Notes: generated by a model from the letters alone, not told the origin. DNA of 64,000 nucleotides from Phaseolus vulgaris (GCF_000499845.2 NC_023756.2:47145429-47209428); one strand, 5' to 3'; shown: positions 1 through 11,422, counted from the first letter of the stretch. Numbers and translations: made by a program.

Positions 1-434
1 TGAATCATTTGGAACCAGGGGACGACATCTTCTTCCATATGAATTGCAGCAATAGTTAATCTATCCTCATCAGCAATTCCATAATAGTCAAAAAATTGTT
101 CAGCCTTGAAAATCCAAGCCATCACATCCGAGCCATTAAATTTCGGAAAATCTAATTTCACATTCCTAATCTGAAATGCTTGCCTAGGCTGAACTGTGTG
201 GGTTTGCGTAGAGTTCATGCTAGATCCACCATGAAGTTGGGCTTGGTTTTGAAGCAGTGATTCCACCATTGATTGAATACGCTCCATGTGCGCGTTCGCT
301 GCCGCCTCTACTTGTGCAGTGTGCGCACGTTGTTCTTGGTCACGTAACTCCAAGAGATCCATTACACGTTTTAGTTCAGCGTCATGAGCTCGTATCTCCG
401 CTGCCATGGTGGCCATTCTTGTGTTATCAGCCAT
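1..434 (-). CDS. gag: Retrotransposon gag polyprotein, N-terminal 144 residues (partial)
   Basis: An ATG at 434 opens a frame with no stop to the window edge. The first 70 or so residues are Ala, Glu and Arg rich and look helical or coiled, with MADNTRMATMAAEIRAHDAE at the start. They are followed by a typical plant gypsy gag segment containing LDFPKFNGSDVMAWIFKAEQ and FFDYYGIADEDRL, then VVPWFQ. That second block matches the conserved start of the retrotransposon gag domain, which packages element RNA in a capsid-like particle. The gag of the element at 4149-9169 is a different, shorter type, so these are two families. Zinc knuckle and pol would lie outside the window. The family call is secure; the clade is not determined. 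Confidence 0.85.
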   Translation of the reverse strand, partial: MADNTRMATMAAEIRAHDAELKRVMDLLELRDQEQRAHTAQVEAAANAHMERIQSMVESLLQNQAQLHGGSSMNSTQTHTVQPRQAFQIRNVKLDFPKFNGSDVMAWIFKAEQFFDYYGIADEDRLTIAAIHMEEDVVPWFQMI

Positions 435-456
435 GGTGGCTCAATGAAAGCACCTA

Positions 457-890
457 TGTAATGGGGTGAAGATATATATATTAAGTAAGGTTCTCAACTA
501 ACTACACAGCTAGCGAATAAAACTCTCGGAATTAGACAAAAATAAAAGGTATTAACAGTGCCCGTGAAAGGGTGGATAGAATGGTGGCTGTATGACTGCT
601 ATAGAGTCAACCTGCAGGCAGAAGAGGAATATTCAAGGGGATTACAGGAAGAAGGATTCAGAGGAAGAAGAAGAATATCAGAAAGAGGTCATACCCAAAT
701 CATGCATGCCCCTTAGGTCATACCCTGTGAGCCTCTTATTGGTTGTACGTATTCTGCTGCTTCTTCTGATGCCCTCAGTGTGCGTGCCCTCATCCATGTG
801 TAAACTTTTTCTAACTGTCTGGCCATTTACCAAAAACCCCTGCTCTTTAGTTCTTTTTCCTTTGCTGCCCTTTGTGCCCGTAACATTACA
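457..890 (-). repeat. Long terminal repeat (5' LTR) of the truncated gypsy element
   Basis: The 434-bp block begins TGTAATG and ends CATTACA. On the minus strand its inner side is followed by TAGGTGCTTTCATTGAGCC and then the gag ATG. That leader resembles those of other plant gypsy elements, but no canonical initiator-Met primer site is evident. An open frame at 678-977 on the minus strand runs from the host gene fragment into this LTR and is a chimera, not a gene. Confidence 0.75.
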
Positions 891-1182
891 TCCAAACCAA
901 AATGGTATACTTGAAAATCTCCAGTTATGCCTGGTTTTAAGACTTGGATTTTTATGAGTAAAAACCCTTGCCACCATATTCTTTCGTTAAAGTGAGTTGA
1001 CAAGTTGAACCATCTACAGTGTATGACATGGTCCACTCCACACTCATCTTTTTGAGGATTTCCCTATCTCTTCTTTCTGAAAAGTCAATGGAAACTTTGC
1101 TTCCCAGATGATAATGAAAAGGATGATCCTCCCCCGCCCCAACAGCATTGAGAAGACCAACTGTGCGAATACTGTTTCCCAT
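891..1182 (-). pseudogene. MGNS-family gene A, 5' part, broken by an LTR element
   Basis: An ATG at 1182 begins MGNSIRTVGLLNAVGAGEDH, the N-terminus of the unrecognised family described at 23154-24068. The frame reaches TAA at 952. Against copy D (17786-18598), the DNA here has two extra T in a T run just before that stop. Past the frameshift, homology continues to about 893, where the gypsy LTR begins. Nothing of the 3' half remains in the window. The upstream 460 bp is shared, inverted, with 19770-20224. Confidence 0.75.
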
Positions 1183-1640
1183 CTAAAGGCAACAAATTAA
1201 GAACGAAATTAATGGAGTATATCTGTGGGATGATGAAGTTGGAGAGATGATGGTATAGAAATATGTAGGGTTAGTGTATGGGATAGAGTGTGAGGAAGTG
1301 AGTTCCCAGTTAATGAATGTGAGTACTGAGGTAGGTTTTCTCTACTATGCTTGGTTGGGATGTTAATGGGGATATTTATTAACTCTTTAGTGTGTAGAGT
1401 ATAGAATCTTTCCACCTTATATGCAAACCAAGCGTTGTTCTTCCGCACAATAATTCAATTTCACAGCATCTAATTCCATATCATGTGTTTCTATCGCACT
1501 TTCATGTTTATCTTCTTCACTCATTATGTTGCTCATTCTTACTTTCTTGGATTCTTTAACTTTATTGTTTCTTTTTATCTGTTTGATTTCTCTTAACAGT
1601 TGAATACATCGAGACGTTGGTTTAAGAACAATTTCCTGAA
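1183..1640 (-). repeat. Upstream region of gene A, inverted duplicate of 19770-20224
   Basis: The reverse complement of this stretch matches the DNA upstream of gene fragment F, with scattered substitutions and small indels. A shared TATA-like CATATAAGG lies at about 1415-1424, some 235 bp before the ATG, so this is probably the old promoter. No open reading frame here looks real. Confidence 0.7.
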
Positions 1641-2094
1641 TTTTTTTATCAGCACAAAAAATGGATTTGCCAACATCATCTCATAGACTGCAGAGCCAAG
1701 TCTTCCATACACCTCACTCCAGCACACTCACTCAATCTTCCTTCATCTTCCTTCCTCCACAACACCTCTCCATAACAGTACTACGCTTGCTTGCTGCATA
1801 AAGATTCATAAATATTCTTTTAACTATGCAATACTGTTTCCCATCTAAAGGCAACAAATTAAGAACCCAAGAGAATATCTGTGTCCTGTGTTTCTATCGC
1901 ACTACGATGTGCAACTTCTACATTCATTATGTTGCTCTTTTTTAATTTCTTCCATTCTTTAACTTCATCTTTTCTTTTTCTCTATTTCATATGCTTGTTT
2001 CATTTCTCTCAATAGTTTAAAACATTGATGATATATTTCTCCAGAACCAGATAAAATACTTATATTACAATAAACTATTATTCAATTAAAAAAT
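1641..2094. other. Rearranged non-coding DNA with a second family-gene start
   Basis: At 1826-1844 the minus strand carries another family start (ATG at 1844, encoding only MGNSI before a stop two codons on). It is followed to about 2040 by a second, more diverged copy of the promoter-side sequence seen at 1183-1640. TTTTTTTATCAGCA at about 1641 resembles the LINE tails found elsewhere in the window. I see no intact gene. Confidence 0.5.
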
Positions 2095-2448
2095 AATCAA
2101 TGAACTTTTTGCTGAACAAAGTAATTTTTCTCATGCTCATGGTAGTGACTCCTTTATTTATGAATATATTTTTCTTGAGAAAATAACAAAAATTCAAAAG
2201 CAATAATTAAGTGCAAGTTAAAAAAGACAAAGCTATTTTTCTTTTAAGACAAAACAAAACTTTATTAATAGTGGATACTTTGTATATAGTCATGTTTAGC
2301 CACATGTGAGATAACGATAATTACATAAGGAAACAAGATATAGACACAACAACAAAATTTATTATTGAGAAAGAAAACATAAAGTGCAAGCAGTGGTAGG
2401 TTACAATTGGGTTCTTCCAAGATTGGCTTGTCTGGAGTTGAATTACTG

Positions 2449-3344
2449 TCATCGTTTTTTTTTGGAAATGAAGACATTGTTTTCAAAAATATTACCATTA
2501 CCGTTTCCCTGAAACCTTCCACAATTGGAGACCCCTCTTGCATTTTTGGGGGTGGCACGAGGTACTGGTATGGAAACACTATCACTGTCTTCACTGTCAG
2601 ACTGCCAAAACCCTTTACCCCTCCGTTTATTATGGCAATGAGGGCACATGGTAGGCTTCCAAGTCCCAGTTTTATAGACTTCATCAAACATGTAAAGTAA
2701 TGCAGAGACAGGATGCTTCTCAAGGCCCTCCACTGTTATGTCAAATTTCCCATTGGATACTCCAATCTTTGCCACCACAGAAAGCCCAATATCTGTTCCT
2801 CTTGACATGTGTAAACTTGTTCCGCTACTCTTAACAAAGTAGTGTGCCACAGTCACCACCGCGGCCTCTTTCTCCCTTCTGTTTTTCTTTGACTCCACAA
2901 CAATAAGACCCCATCTGCTTCCACTCCCATACAATTTAACTGTTGTATCCACAACATCACCCCATGCAACACACTTGTTTTTCTTTGTCGATATATCGCA
3001 CCCAGAGAACGAAAACATCAAAGTTTCTATCCTCATATAATTGGTATCAGTGATTTCCATATCAATCTCCGAACAAGTGAACATAGATACACGGTCTTGG
3101 ACGAAAAACTGTACTTTTCGGGATTGCTATGTTGATCAACACCATATCTTGTGAAGGATACCTGACAAGTTTCCTTATCTACTGTGTATACCACCTTAAA
3201 TGTCTCATTGACCACTCCCGCATCGTCTTTCTCACTCAAATCTCTTGACAAGTCGATGGAAGTGGAGGCTCCGAGCTGTAGATGGCAAGGAATTGGAGCA
3301 GTTCCAATATAAGTATCGAGAACAACACTAAGACTGTTTCCCAT
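2449..3344 (-). pseudogene. MGNS-family gene B, frameshifted
   Basis: The ATG at 3344 starts MGNSLSVVLDTYIGTAPIPC, nearly identical to the intact copy at 23154-24068. The frame closes at 3033. The rest of the protein continues in another frame from about 3084 to the stop at 2449 and keeps TGTWKPTMCPHC and SDSEDSDSVSIPVP. Against the intact copy, the DNA near 3119-3123 lacks one G after a run of A, which explains the shift. The upstream TATA element reads TATAAATA near 3440-3450. The reading frame is otherwise well preserved, so loss is recent or the frameshift could be tolerated as two short proteins. I favour a pseudogene. Confidence 0.75.
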
Positions 3345-3549
3345 CTTGTTATTTTATAGGAAATAGAATGGAAGGAATAGAATGGATTAGTAGTTTAAGG
3401 GTTCAGACTTCAATGGAAGGATGTTCACATGCCAATGTTATTTATAGAGAGATGCACACATTACAATACAGTATAATCTTTGCCCTAGTAAGCGTTATTC
3501 TTACGCACATTCATTCATTCCATCACAATCACTGTGGCATCTAATTCTA

Positions 3550-4148
3550 TTGCTTCTCGAATGCTTTTCAATGTGTTCCCTCATTCCCTATATTCACCAT
3601 CTTTTTTTATTTCACTCTCCCTTCTAACTAAACTCCTCAAATGTGCTAATGTTGGATTCTTTTGCCTTATACCTCGTTCATATTGCTGTGGTTGTTAATG
3701 GGTATTTTTTATCGTGTGCTTGTCTGGGGAATTTGGCCACTTTAGTATATGCAATGCAATGCAACCTGTGTTGGTCATACTTGCTTCTATGATGATGTGA
3801 TTGGGAAAATTTAGTTATGATTCTTTTTGGTCATGACAATTCTGATTGGCTTTTGGGTTTTGAGACCATCTTTGGAGCATTTACTTGCTGTCTGTGGCAT
3901 GGATTAGGAAAAGATGGGGAGGGTATTTTAGGAAATCAATTCAATTGTGTGCAAGTGTGTGTGGATTTGCAAATTATTTAGGGAATGTTTTTTTCCATGT
4001 AAAATAGCTATAGTAATTTCCACTTTGTTAAACTTTATTTTGTCTGCGTTCACTTCTACGTTGCTTTTCTTTTCTCTTACTTTATTCTTCTGTATTTTAC
4101 TACCAAATCAGTCTTTTATTCTCACATATCAATTATATAATATAATTC
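3550..4148 (+). pseudogene. METTL5 fragment, copy 1 (end of exon 2 and part of intron 2)
   Basis: ATTGCTTCTCGAATGCTTTTC at about 3549-3569 is the second half of METTL5 exon 2 (25014-25070), followed by its intron 2. Promoter, exon 1, intron 1 and the first half of exon 2 are absent. The left junction falls right after the promoter side of family gene B. The sequence cannot encode a methyltransferase. It is interrupted at 4148 by the gypsy element. Confidence 0.85.
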
Positions 4149-4540
4149 TGATACAGACCAACACAGAAAATAAGAGAAAGGAGGTAAACGTGGTATATTA
4201 TTGATACTGAAAAAGGGAAAATACAATAGGAGGCTACTGTCCAGAGCTATGCTCCTATAGAGAATTAGCATTCTCCATTCTGCAAAACTGCAATATTCTT
4301 TTCTCCCCCCATTCTCATTCTAGGCTGTGCCTATAAGGGTACACGCCTCACACACCCACAAAACCCGTAACTAACTATCACCCAACCTTTTCTTTCTCTC
4401 TCTCTCTGCCACCTCATCATGCTCTGTTAGCCTTTTCAATTCTGTTTCTCCTAGTGTACACACGCCATATTCTAGGCCTATGTAAACCTGGATCAGCTTG
4501 AACATTCTTTTGGGCCCATGAATCATTTTGGGTTCTATCA
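4149..4540 (-). repeat. 3' LTR of the chromovirus
   Basis: This 392-bp repeat differs from the partner at 8779-9169 by three substitutions and one single-base indel. That low divergence points to a recent insertion. It contains a CT run near 4390-4410. The end of the pol frame reads into it. Confidence 0.95.
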
Positions 4541-7500
4541 ATTCCACCTTCTTGAGATACAATCTTGTCCTCAAGGTTAAAAGCGGGAAATTGATTGAGA
4601 ATTGTGAGTTCATCTTCCCATGTTGCTTCATCTTTTGATTTGCCTTGCCACTTGATCAAACACTGCTTCACCTCGTCGTCCTGTCGAGACTCTGTTCTGC
4701 TAGCTAACACCAATTCTGGTTCTGCTGTCTCAACAATTTCACCAGACTGACTCTCAGGAAGGTCTTTCTCCACCTGGCAAGTTCCCACTGCTTTCTTCAG
4801 TAAGGACACATGAAATACTGGATGAATACGTGAGCTGTCAGGTAGTTGAAGCTTGTAAGCAACTGAACCAATGCATTCCAACACTTGGAAAGGTCCATAA
4901 AATCTAGCAGACAATTTAGGATTGATTCGATGAGCTACGGATTGCTGTCTATGTGGACGTAATTTCACAAAAACCCAATCCCCCACTTCAAATTTCTGGT
5001 CATGTCGCTTCTTATCAGCTTGAGCTTTCATCCTAACTTGTGCTCTGAGTAAGTGGCCTTTTAATTGTCGTAACGCTTCATCCCGGTCCAACAACTCCTG
5101 CTGAACAGCCTCTACCTTAGTTTCTCCGACAGCAAATCGAAGTAAAGTTGGGGGTTTGCGTCCATAAACGATCTCAAATGGGGTGACCCCAATGGACTCA
5201 TGAAAGGTAGTATTATACCAATACTCCGCCCAATGCACCCACTGGATCCATGTTCGTGGCTGGTCAGCAATAAAACACCGTAAGTACGTCTCTAAGCAAC
5301 GGTTAACGACCTCTGTTTGCCCATCCGTTTCGGGATGATAAGCTGTACTCATGGTAAGGTGAGTTCCCTGCAACTTGAACAACTCCTTCCAAAAGTTGCT
5401 GACAAAGATAGGATCGCGGTCACTTACAATAGACTTCGGTGTTCCATGTAAACGAACCACTTCCTTGGTAAAGTGTTCTGCTACCACTCTAGCTGTGTAC
5501 GGATGCTTGAGGGGAATAAAATGAGCATACTTGGATAGGCGGTCCACGACCACAAACACCGAGTCAATTCCCTTCACCTTTGGTAATCCATTGATAAAAT
5601 CCATGGATAAGTCATCCCAAATTTTTTCTGGAATAGGTAGAGGCTGTAATAATCCACCGGGAGTGGTTGCCAAGTACTTCTGCCTCTGACAAACATCACA
5701 ACTCCTGACGTATTCTTGAACAGCTCGTTTCATCCCTATCCAATAGATGTTGGCAGCCAACTTCCTGTAGGTACGGTAAAAACCCGAATGCCCTCCTTGA
5801 GGGGTGGCATGGAATTAGTGAAACAGCTTTGGGATCCACATGGACTGAGCTGAAATTACTAAGCGCCCTTCATAGTATAAAACCCCTTCTCTATATGAGA
5901 AACCAGGTTTACATGTGGTATTAGCTTTGAGTGCTGCAATGATAGTAGCCAAAGCCTCATCTTGATGAACCTCCTCCATTAACTGCCCTTCGTCACTCCA
6001 CACAGGGTAAGAAATTAAAGAATGCAACTCCCCTGTCTCGTACATTCTGGACAAAGCATCTGCCCCTCCGTTCGTGGCCCCTGGTTTATAAACAATGTCA
6101 AACTGGTACCCCAAAAGCTTGGCAGCCCAATTCTGTTGGTCCATGGTGGAAATCCGCTGATGCAATAGCTGCCGCAGACTCTTTTGATCAGTATATACAA
6201 TAAATTGCCTACCTAACAAATAAGGGCGCCAGTGCTGCACAGCCAAGACAATTGCCATCAATTCCTTTTCATATGCTGACTTTGTCTGATTTCTTTCACT
6301 CAAAGCCTTGCTAAAAAAAGCCACAGGTCTGGAATTCTGCATAAGAATTGCCCCTACTCCACAGCCCGAAGCATCACTTTCAATGATGAAAGGTTGTGAA
6401 AAATCAGGTAGAGCAAGAACTGGGGCTGTTGTCATCTTTATCTTCAAAGTGTCAAATGCTAGTTGAGATCTAGGATTCCAGGTGAATCCATCTTTCTTGG
6501 TCAGCTCCGTCAGGGGACGTGCTATCCTCCCGTAGTCCTTGACAAATTTCCGGTAATATCCGGTAAGTCCCAGAAAGCCTCGCACACCTTTCACATTTTT
6601 GGGAGTTGGCCAATTGATGATACTAGCAATCTTGGCAAGATCCATAGTCACCCCTTGTTGAGAAACCACATGACCCAAATACTCTATTGAACACTGAGCA
6701 AAAGCGCACTTCTTCCTGTTGGCAACCAACTTCTGGTCACGTAAGATCCTCAACACTGTGGAAAGATGCTGAAGATGGGATGGCCAATCGTGACTGTATA
6801 CCAGTATATCATCGAAGAAAACCAACACAAATCTTCTAAGCATGGCTCGAAACACCTCATTCATTAGGGACTGAAACGTAGACGGAGCATTCATCAGGCC
6901 AAAAGGCATTACCAAATACTCGTAGTGCCCCTCATGTGTGCGGAACGCCGTCTTGTGGACATCTTCACCTCGCACCAACACTTGGTGATACCCGGATCTG
7001 AGGTCAAGCTTGGAAAAATACATAGCTCCGTGCAACTCATCAATCACGGGAATTGGAAACTTATCCGGCACGGTTGCTTTATTCAAAGCCCTATAATCCA
7101 CACACATTCGCCACGATCCATCCTTCTTCTTCACCAAAATAACAGGGCTAGAAAAAGCACTCTGACTGTGGCGTACTAACCCTGCTTGCAGTAATTCTTT
7201 GGTCTGTTTTTCTATTTCATCTTTGTGATGATGGGAATAGCGATAGGGTCGAACATTTACCGGACCTTGTCCTTCCAATAGGTTGATTCTGTGTTCTATT
7301 TGTCGCCTTGGTGGTAGTCCAACGGGCGTTGTAAAAATTTCTGCAAACTGCTCCAATAAATAGTCGAGCTGCTGTTTCTGAATTGGAGTCAAACTCGTCA
7401 TCTCAGTGGTCTGTGCCACTCTGTTCTGGGGCACCACTTCAGAGGCAAAAAACCATTCCTCAACCCACTTACGTGTGTTTCCCACAAAGCTTTGTAAAGC

Positions 7501-8712
7501 TATTTGTGCAGTATGTTTTGTGCTCTGTCCCTGTACCATGACCCACTCTTTGTTGTGTTGGAATCTCATGGTCTGCTTTCCCCAATCCACCACCATTTCT
7601 CCTAAGGTAGCCAGCCACGACATGCCCAAAACCACATCAATGCCTTCTAAATCAAACAGCAAGGTATCCATAAATAATTTAATTCCCTCTAATTCAATTT
7701 CCACCTGCTTACATTCTCCTCTGGCTACAACCTTATGACCATCTCCCAAGCGAATTCTCATTTCCTTAGTGAGTTCCACTTCCCATCCCATGGTTTGAAC
7801 CAACCTCTTAGAAATGAAGTTGTGTGTTGCCCCACTGTCAACTAAAATCACAATGGGTACTCCCTTAATTGCACCTTCCAATTTCATTGTCTGGGGTTGA
7901 ACAGTACATGTCTGCATGCTCAATACAGTGCATTCACCATCAATTTCCAGGTTCTCTTCTTCCATCTCCGTTGAAATCAAAGCCTGCGCTTCACCTTCTT
8001 CCTCAGATTCTTCTAACACCATTACCCTCAATTGTTTATCCGGACATTGGTGAAGGGGGTGAAATTTCCCCCCACATTTATAGCATAACCCTTTCTGCCT
8101 TCTTTCCAAAAGTTCCTGGTAAGGAAGATGGCGGATTCCACGATCCTTCTGTGTTGCACGTGATTTTTCTGTCGCTGGTAGCCGCCCCTGTTTTTCATCG
8201 TTGTTTTGGATCATTACCCAGCCTTGACCCTGTTCACGGCCCACAGAAACTGGCCCATTCATAGTGGGGTGGGTCGACTTATTGTATTGACCAGACCCAT
8301 ACCCGAATCGGGGACCCATACCTTTCGACCCAGTGGCAACCCGATTGCGACCCTGCAACTCGTTCTCTACTGCCTTCGCCAATGTAATGAGGAGTGAACG
8401 TGGCAACGGCCCCATCGCACGCATACTCCTCACTCTCGCACGAATATCATCGCGCAACCCATGGATGAAATACCCAAAATATTGTTCATCTGGTAATTTT
8501 GGGATCTGGGCTATTAAACGTTCAAATTCCAGAACGTAGGTGTCCACTGAACCATTCTGCTGGAGTGAAGACAATTGTTCAAAGACGTCTCAGTCCCTAA
8601 TGAATGAGGTGTTTCGAGCCATGCTTAGAAGATTTGTGTTGAGTGTTGCACGTAGGTTAGCAACTTCATTTTCCAGAGCAGATACTTTGGCTTCCATCTT
8701 CTTCGGTGGCAT
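4417..8712 (-). pseudogene. gag-pol: Chromovirus gag-pol, rearranged gag and one in-frame stop
   Basis: The minus-strand frame starts with MPPKKMEAKVSALENEVANL at 8712. After about 24 codons it runs into an inverted piece of the element's own RT (8584-8641), so the first half of the gag domain is lost. From 8574 the frame is open: late gag, CCHC knuckle (about 8045-8090), protease DSGATHNF (about 7840), RT with FFDDILVYS (about 6800), RNase H with ESDASGCGVG (about 6380). A TAA at 5815-5817 then interrupts pol just before the integrase zinc finger. The same frame reopens with integrase (DFINGLPK, SDRDPIF, PETDGQTE) and a C-terminal chromodomain (CLIKWQGKSKDEATWEDE, about 4600-4680), which in this group guides integration to particular chromatin. 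The broken gag means the copy is probably dependent on other copies. Confidence 0.93.
8584..8641 (+). repeat. Inverted 58-bp copy of the element's own RT segment
   Basis: This stretch reads, in the opposite orientation, like 6825-6880 of the same element, with about one mismatch, and encodes LMNEVFRAMLRRFVL on the plus strand. It sits where the first half of the gag domain should be. Confidence 0.9.
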
Positions 8713-8778
8713 TCGTCAGAATTGTCACACCTCCTAGCACTGGTTTCTTCCTCGCAGATCCGGCAGGTCGGACTAGTT

Positions 8779-9169
8779 TGATACAGACCAACACAGAAAA
8801 TAAGAGAAAGGAGGTAAACGTGGTATATTATTGATACTGAAAAAGGGAAAATACAGTAGGAGGCTACTGTCCAGAGCTATGCTCCTATAGAGAATTAGCA
8901 TTCTCCATTCTGCAAAACTGCAATATTCTTTTCTCCCCCCATTCTCATGCTAGGCTGTGCCTATAAGGGTACACGCCTCACACACCCACAAACCCGTAAC
9001 TAACTATCACCCAACCTTTTCTTTCTCTCTCTCTCTGCCACCTCATCATGCTCTGTTAGCCTTTTCAATTCTATTTCTCCTAGTGTACACACGCCATATT
9101 CTAGGCCTATGTAAACCTGGATCAGCTTGAACATTCTTTTGGGCCCATGAATCATTTTGGGTTCTATCA
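8779..9169 (-). repeat. 5' LTR of the chromovirus
   Basis: 391 bp, TGATA to TATCA, partner of 4149-4540. On the minus strand it would drive transcription toward gag at 8712. Confidence 0.95.
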
Positions 9170-9186
9170 AATTCTCTATCATATGC

Positions 9187-9640
9187 AAACAGAATGAGGT
9201 TTGGAGAGGTATGTGGGCATCTAAAATAAGGTGTATTTGGGAACAAAGAAACTGTGTTGTCTTTAAGCAAGGTGTAGCTGATTCAGAGAAAATCTTTCAT
9301 TTGGCACAACTTATAATGTGGTTATGGGTGAAACATAGCGTGCAATCATTCAACTATTCTTTTTTGGATTGGGTGTTAAATCCTATTCTTTGTATCAAAC
9401 GGTGTGGATGTGGACGTCTGGAAGCTAGGGGTCTAATGCTAGGTGCACAAAGTTCATTTGGATGGAGCATACCATTTGCATCTGGTAGTGCAATTTGTGC
9501 AGCATCCTGTGGCAATGAGCTGCTGGTAGTGTTACTAGTTTTTGATAATGGTTGTTTCCAAGGTAGTGGTACTAGTTTTTGGGAAGATCTTCATAGCTAT
9601 GGTTTTTTACAATTTAAAATACACCTGGTGAAGTAATAGA
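9187..9640 (+). mobile_element. L1-type LINE 3' fragment
   Basis: The plus frame from 9157 encodes IRCIWEQRNCVVFKQGVADS, then WLWVKHSVQSFNYSFLDWVL. This matches the C-terminal end of ORF2 in the intact L1 at 56313-60002 (IWRHRNNCLFKGGVVDHTEI and FSFSDWCLEP). Beyond about 9400 it is 3' untranslated sequence. It is 5'-truncated. The LINE sequence starts right after ATATGC at 9186, where duplication copies 1 and 2 part company. Confidence 0.8.
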
Positions 9641-10440
9641 AGTGGTGTAAGGAGGCAGCTTGTATAGGAATTGAATTGGTATGTACAAGGACTAGTGCTC
9701 TTGAAGTTGTAGGAGGTAAAACAAAATTGGGAATGCTGGTTTGGTGTGGATGACGGTTTGGGATGGTATGCAGGAGATAAACCAGCATCGTATGATATGA
9801 TGACTAGGTGAGATTGTTGGTTTGATGTGGAAGCTGGTGTTGAATGCTGGATGCTGGTTTGTAGGTTAAAGGTGCTCTAAGGCCAAAAACTTCGTTTTAC
9901 AAGCAATGCTTAAGCCAATGCAGGGGAATTTAACAACTCCTATGAAGCCCAACTATACCAGAAGCATACAAAGTAGATGCAAGTGCAACCTAACTTTTTT
10001 GTTTGCTGAATTTTAGCAAGAAGAAGATGATCATGTTGGCAGTTATGGCAGCAGTTTTTGAAGTCTAAATTGTGTAACTATACAGGTGATTAATGGCCAA
10101 AGGAACTGTTAGGAAAGAGAGATGCAGATTCGCTAGAATATGTGGCATAAATTATATGGGAACATCAAATATGTTTTCAGCACTCACAATCACATATTGA
10201 TGAGTCTAGTTTTCAGTCACCTTCATGTTTCATAAGTTGATCATCATCATCACATGCCATTACAACTTTAATATGTTTTCATCGCAACCACAACATCTTT
10301 TAGACACATCAAATAATTTTGCGACATATACCACAACCATCCACATACAATCCACTATTTTGTTGGAATCACGACTTAAGTACCCTTTTTTTTTAACTCA
10401 TTTTGATAAATCTAAAATAAAATCATACCATTTACTTCAA
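9641..10440. other. Non-coding stretch between LINE fragment and gene C
   Basis: No open frame here looks like a gene. TGCTGG and GGTTTG words recur at about 9730-9870. A possible splice acceptor followed by a short Glu- and Asp-coding stretch at about 10015-10085 did not lead to a recognisable protein. Confidence 0.4.
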
Positions 10441-10532
10441 AAAAAAACGATCCAACATTGTATACTAACAAAAAGGAAACACAACTTTATTTTCCTTCTT
10501 CCAAGATTTACATGTCTTGAGTTGAATAACTC

Positions 10533-11422
10533 TTACCATCTTTTTTTAATCAACATAACATTGTTTTCATAAATATTACCATTACCGTTTCCCCGGAACC
10601 ATCCACCATTGGATACCCCTCTTGCATATTTGGGGGTGGCACGAGGTACTGGTATGGAAACACTATCACTGTCTTCACTGTCAGACTGCCAAAACACTTT
10701 ACCCTTCCGTTTATGATCGCAATGAGGGCACATGGTAGGCTTTCAAGTCCCAGTTTTATAGACTTGATCAAACATATAAAGTAATGCAGAGACAGGATAC
10801 TGCTCAGGGCCCTCCACTGTTGTATCAATTTTTCCATTGAATAATCTACACTTTGCCACCAGAGAAAGCCCAATATCTGTTCCAGTTGATCTGTCAAAAC
10901 TTGTTCCGCTGCTCTTGACAAAGTAGTGCGCCACAGTCACCACCGAGGACCCCACCTCCCTCTCTTTTTCTTTGACTCCTTAACAAGAAGACCGCTTCTG
11001 CCTCCACTCCCATACAACTGAACTTCTGTATCCACAACACCACCCCATGCATCAAAACTCTCGTTATTCTTTGCCCATGTTTTGAAATCAGGTATCAACA
11101 ACCTGAAACTCTTCATCCAAATATAATTGGTCTCATCGAACCCAATAGAATACCACGAATAGAAATCAAAAGATATACGGTCTTGGACGAAAAATCGTAT
11201 TTCTTTGGCCTTGCTATGTTGATCAACACCATATCTTGTGAAGGATACCTCACAAGTTTCCTTATCTACTGTGTATACCACCTTAAAGGTCTCCTTCACC
11301 GCATCGTCTTTCTCAAAATCTTTGGACAAGTCGATGGAAGTGGATGGTCCCAGCTGTAGATGGCAGGGAATTGGAGCAGATCCAATATAATTATCGAGAA
11401 CAACATCAAGACTGCTTCCCAT
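10533..11422 (-). pseudogene. MGSS-family gene C, one frameshift and one nonsense codon
   Basis: The ATG at 11422 opens 161 codons (MGSSLDVVLDNYIGSAPIPC at the start) closing at 10937. Homology goes on in a second frame (SVVTVAHYFVKSSGTSFD) after a frameshift near 10950, inside a purine-rich KESKKKR stretch. That frame stops at 10743, where the Trp of the WKPTMCPHC motif has become TGA. The tail (MCPHCDHKRKGKVFWQ, SDSEDSDSV) continues to 10533. The N-terminal half differs from B and E between residues 70 and 120, so C diverged earlier or under weaker constraint. A truncated 161-residue product could still be made. Confidence 0.8.

Larger units (their letters stand above)
1..890 (-). mobile_element. 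5' end of a Ty3/gypsy LTR retrotransposon, cut by the window edge
   Basis: Read on the minus strand, this is an LTR (890 to 457), a short leader, and the start of gag (434 to 1). The rest of the element lies beyond the left edge. The LTR ends are TGTAATG and CATTACA, a perfect 7-bp inverted pair. On its right the element abuts a gene fragment at 891-1182. In the related copy near 17960-18010 that gene sequence runs on uninterrupted, so the element inserted into a gene. The second LTR and the target-site duplication cannot be seen. Confidence 0.85.
2095..4148. repeat. Segmental duplication, copy 1 (family gene B plus METTL5 fragment)
   Basis: From about 2095 the DNA follows 22880 onward: an AT-rich spacer, the 3' end and body of a minus-strand family gene, its promoter, and then METTL5 sequence on the plus strand. 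From about 4025 it follows copy 2 (up to about 12587) and not copy 3. The copy is split by the gypsy element at 4149-9169 and resumes at 9170-9186. Confidence 0.85.
4149..9169 (-). mobile_element. Complete Ty3/gypsy chromovirus (Reina-like size), with AATTC target duplication
   Basis: Two nearly identical LTRs (4149-4540 and 8779-9169, ends TGATA and TATCA) bound a gag-pol region on the minus strand. AATTC occurs on both sides (4144-4148 and 9170-9174) and only once at the matching unoccupied site in duplication copy 2 near 12580. Order on the minus strand: LTR, short gag start, rearranged gag, CCHC knuckle, protease, reverse transcriptase, RNase H, integrase, chromodomain, LTR. The total of 5.0 kb, the short LTRs and the chromodomain suggest the Reina clade. 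A purine-rich tract just inside the 3' LTR (4541-4552) could prime plus-strand synthesis. No standard primer binding site is obvious by the 5' LTR. Confidence 0.95.

Noticed and set aside
678..977. Minus-strand frame of 99 codons with RRSSRIRTTNK
   Set aside because: It runs from the broken gene A into the gypsy LTR; a junction artefact.
10015..10090. Possible exon of an unknown gene (acceptor followed by Glu/Asp codons)
   Set aside because: The frame stops at once and no other exon could be linked to it.
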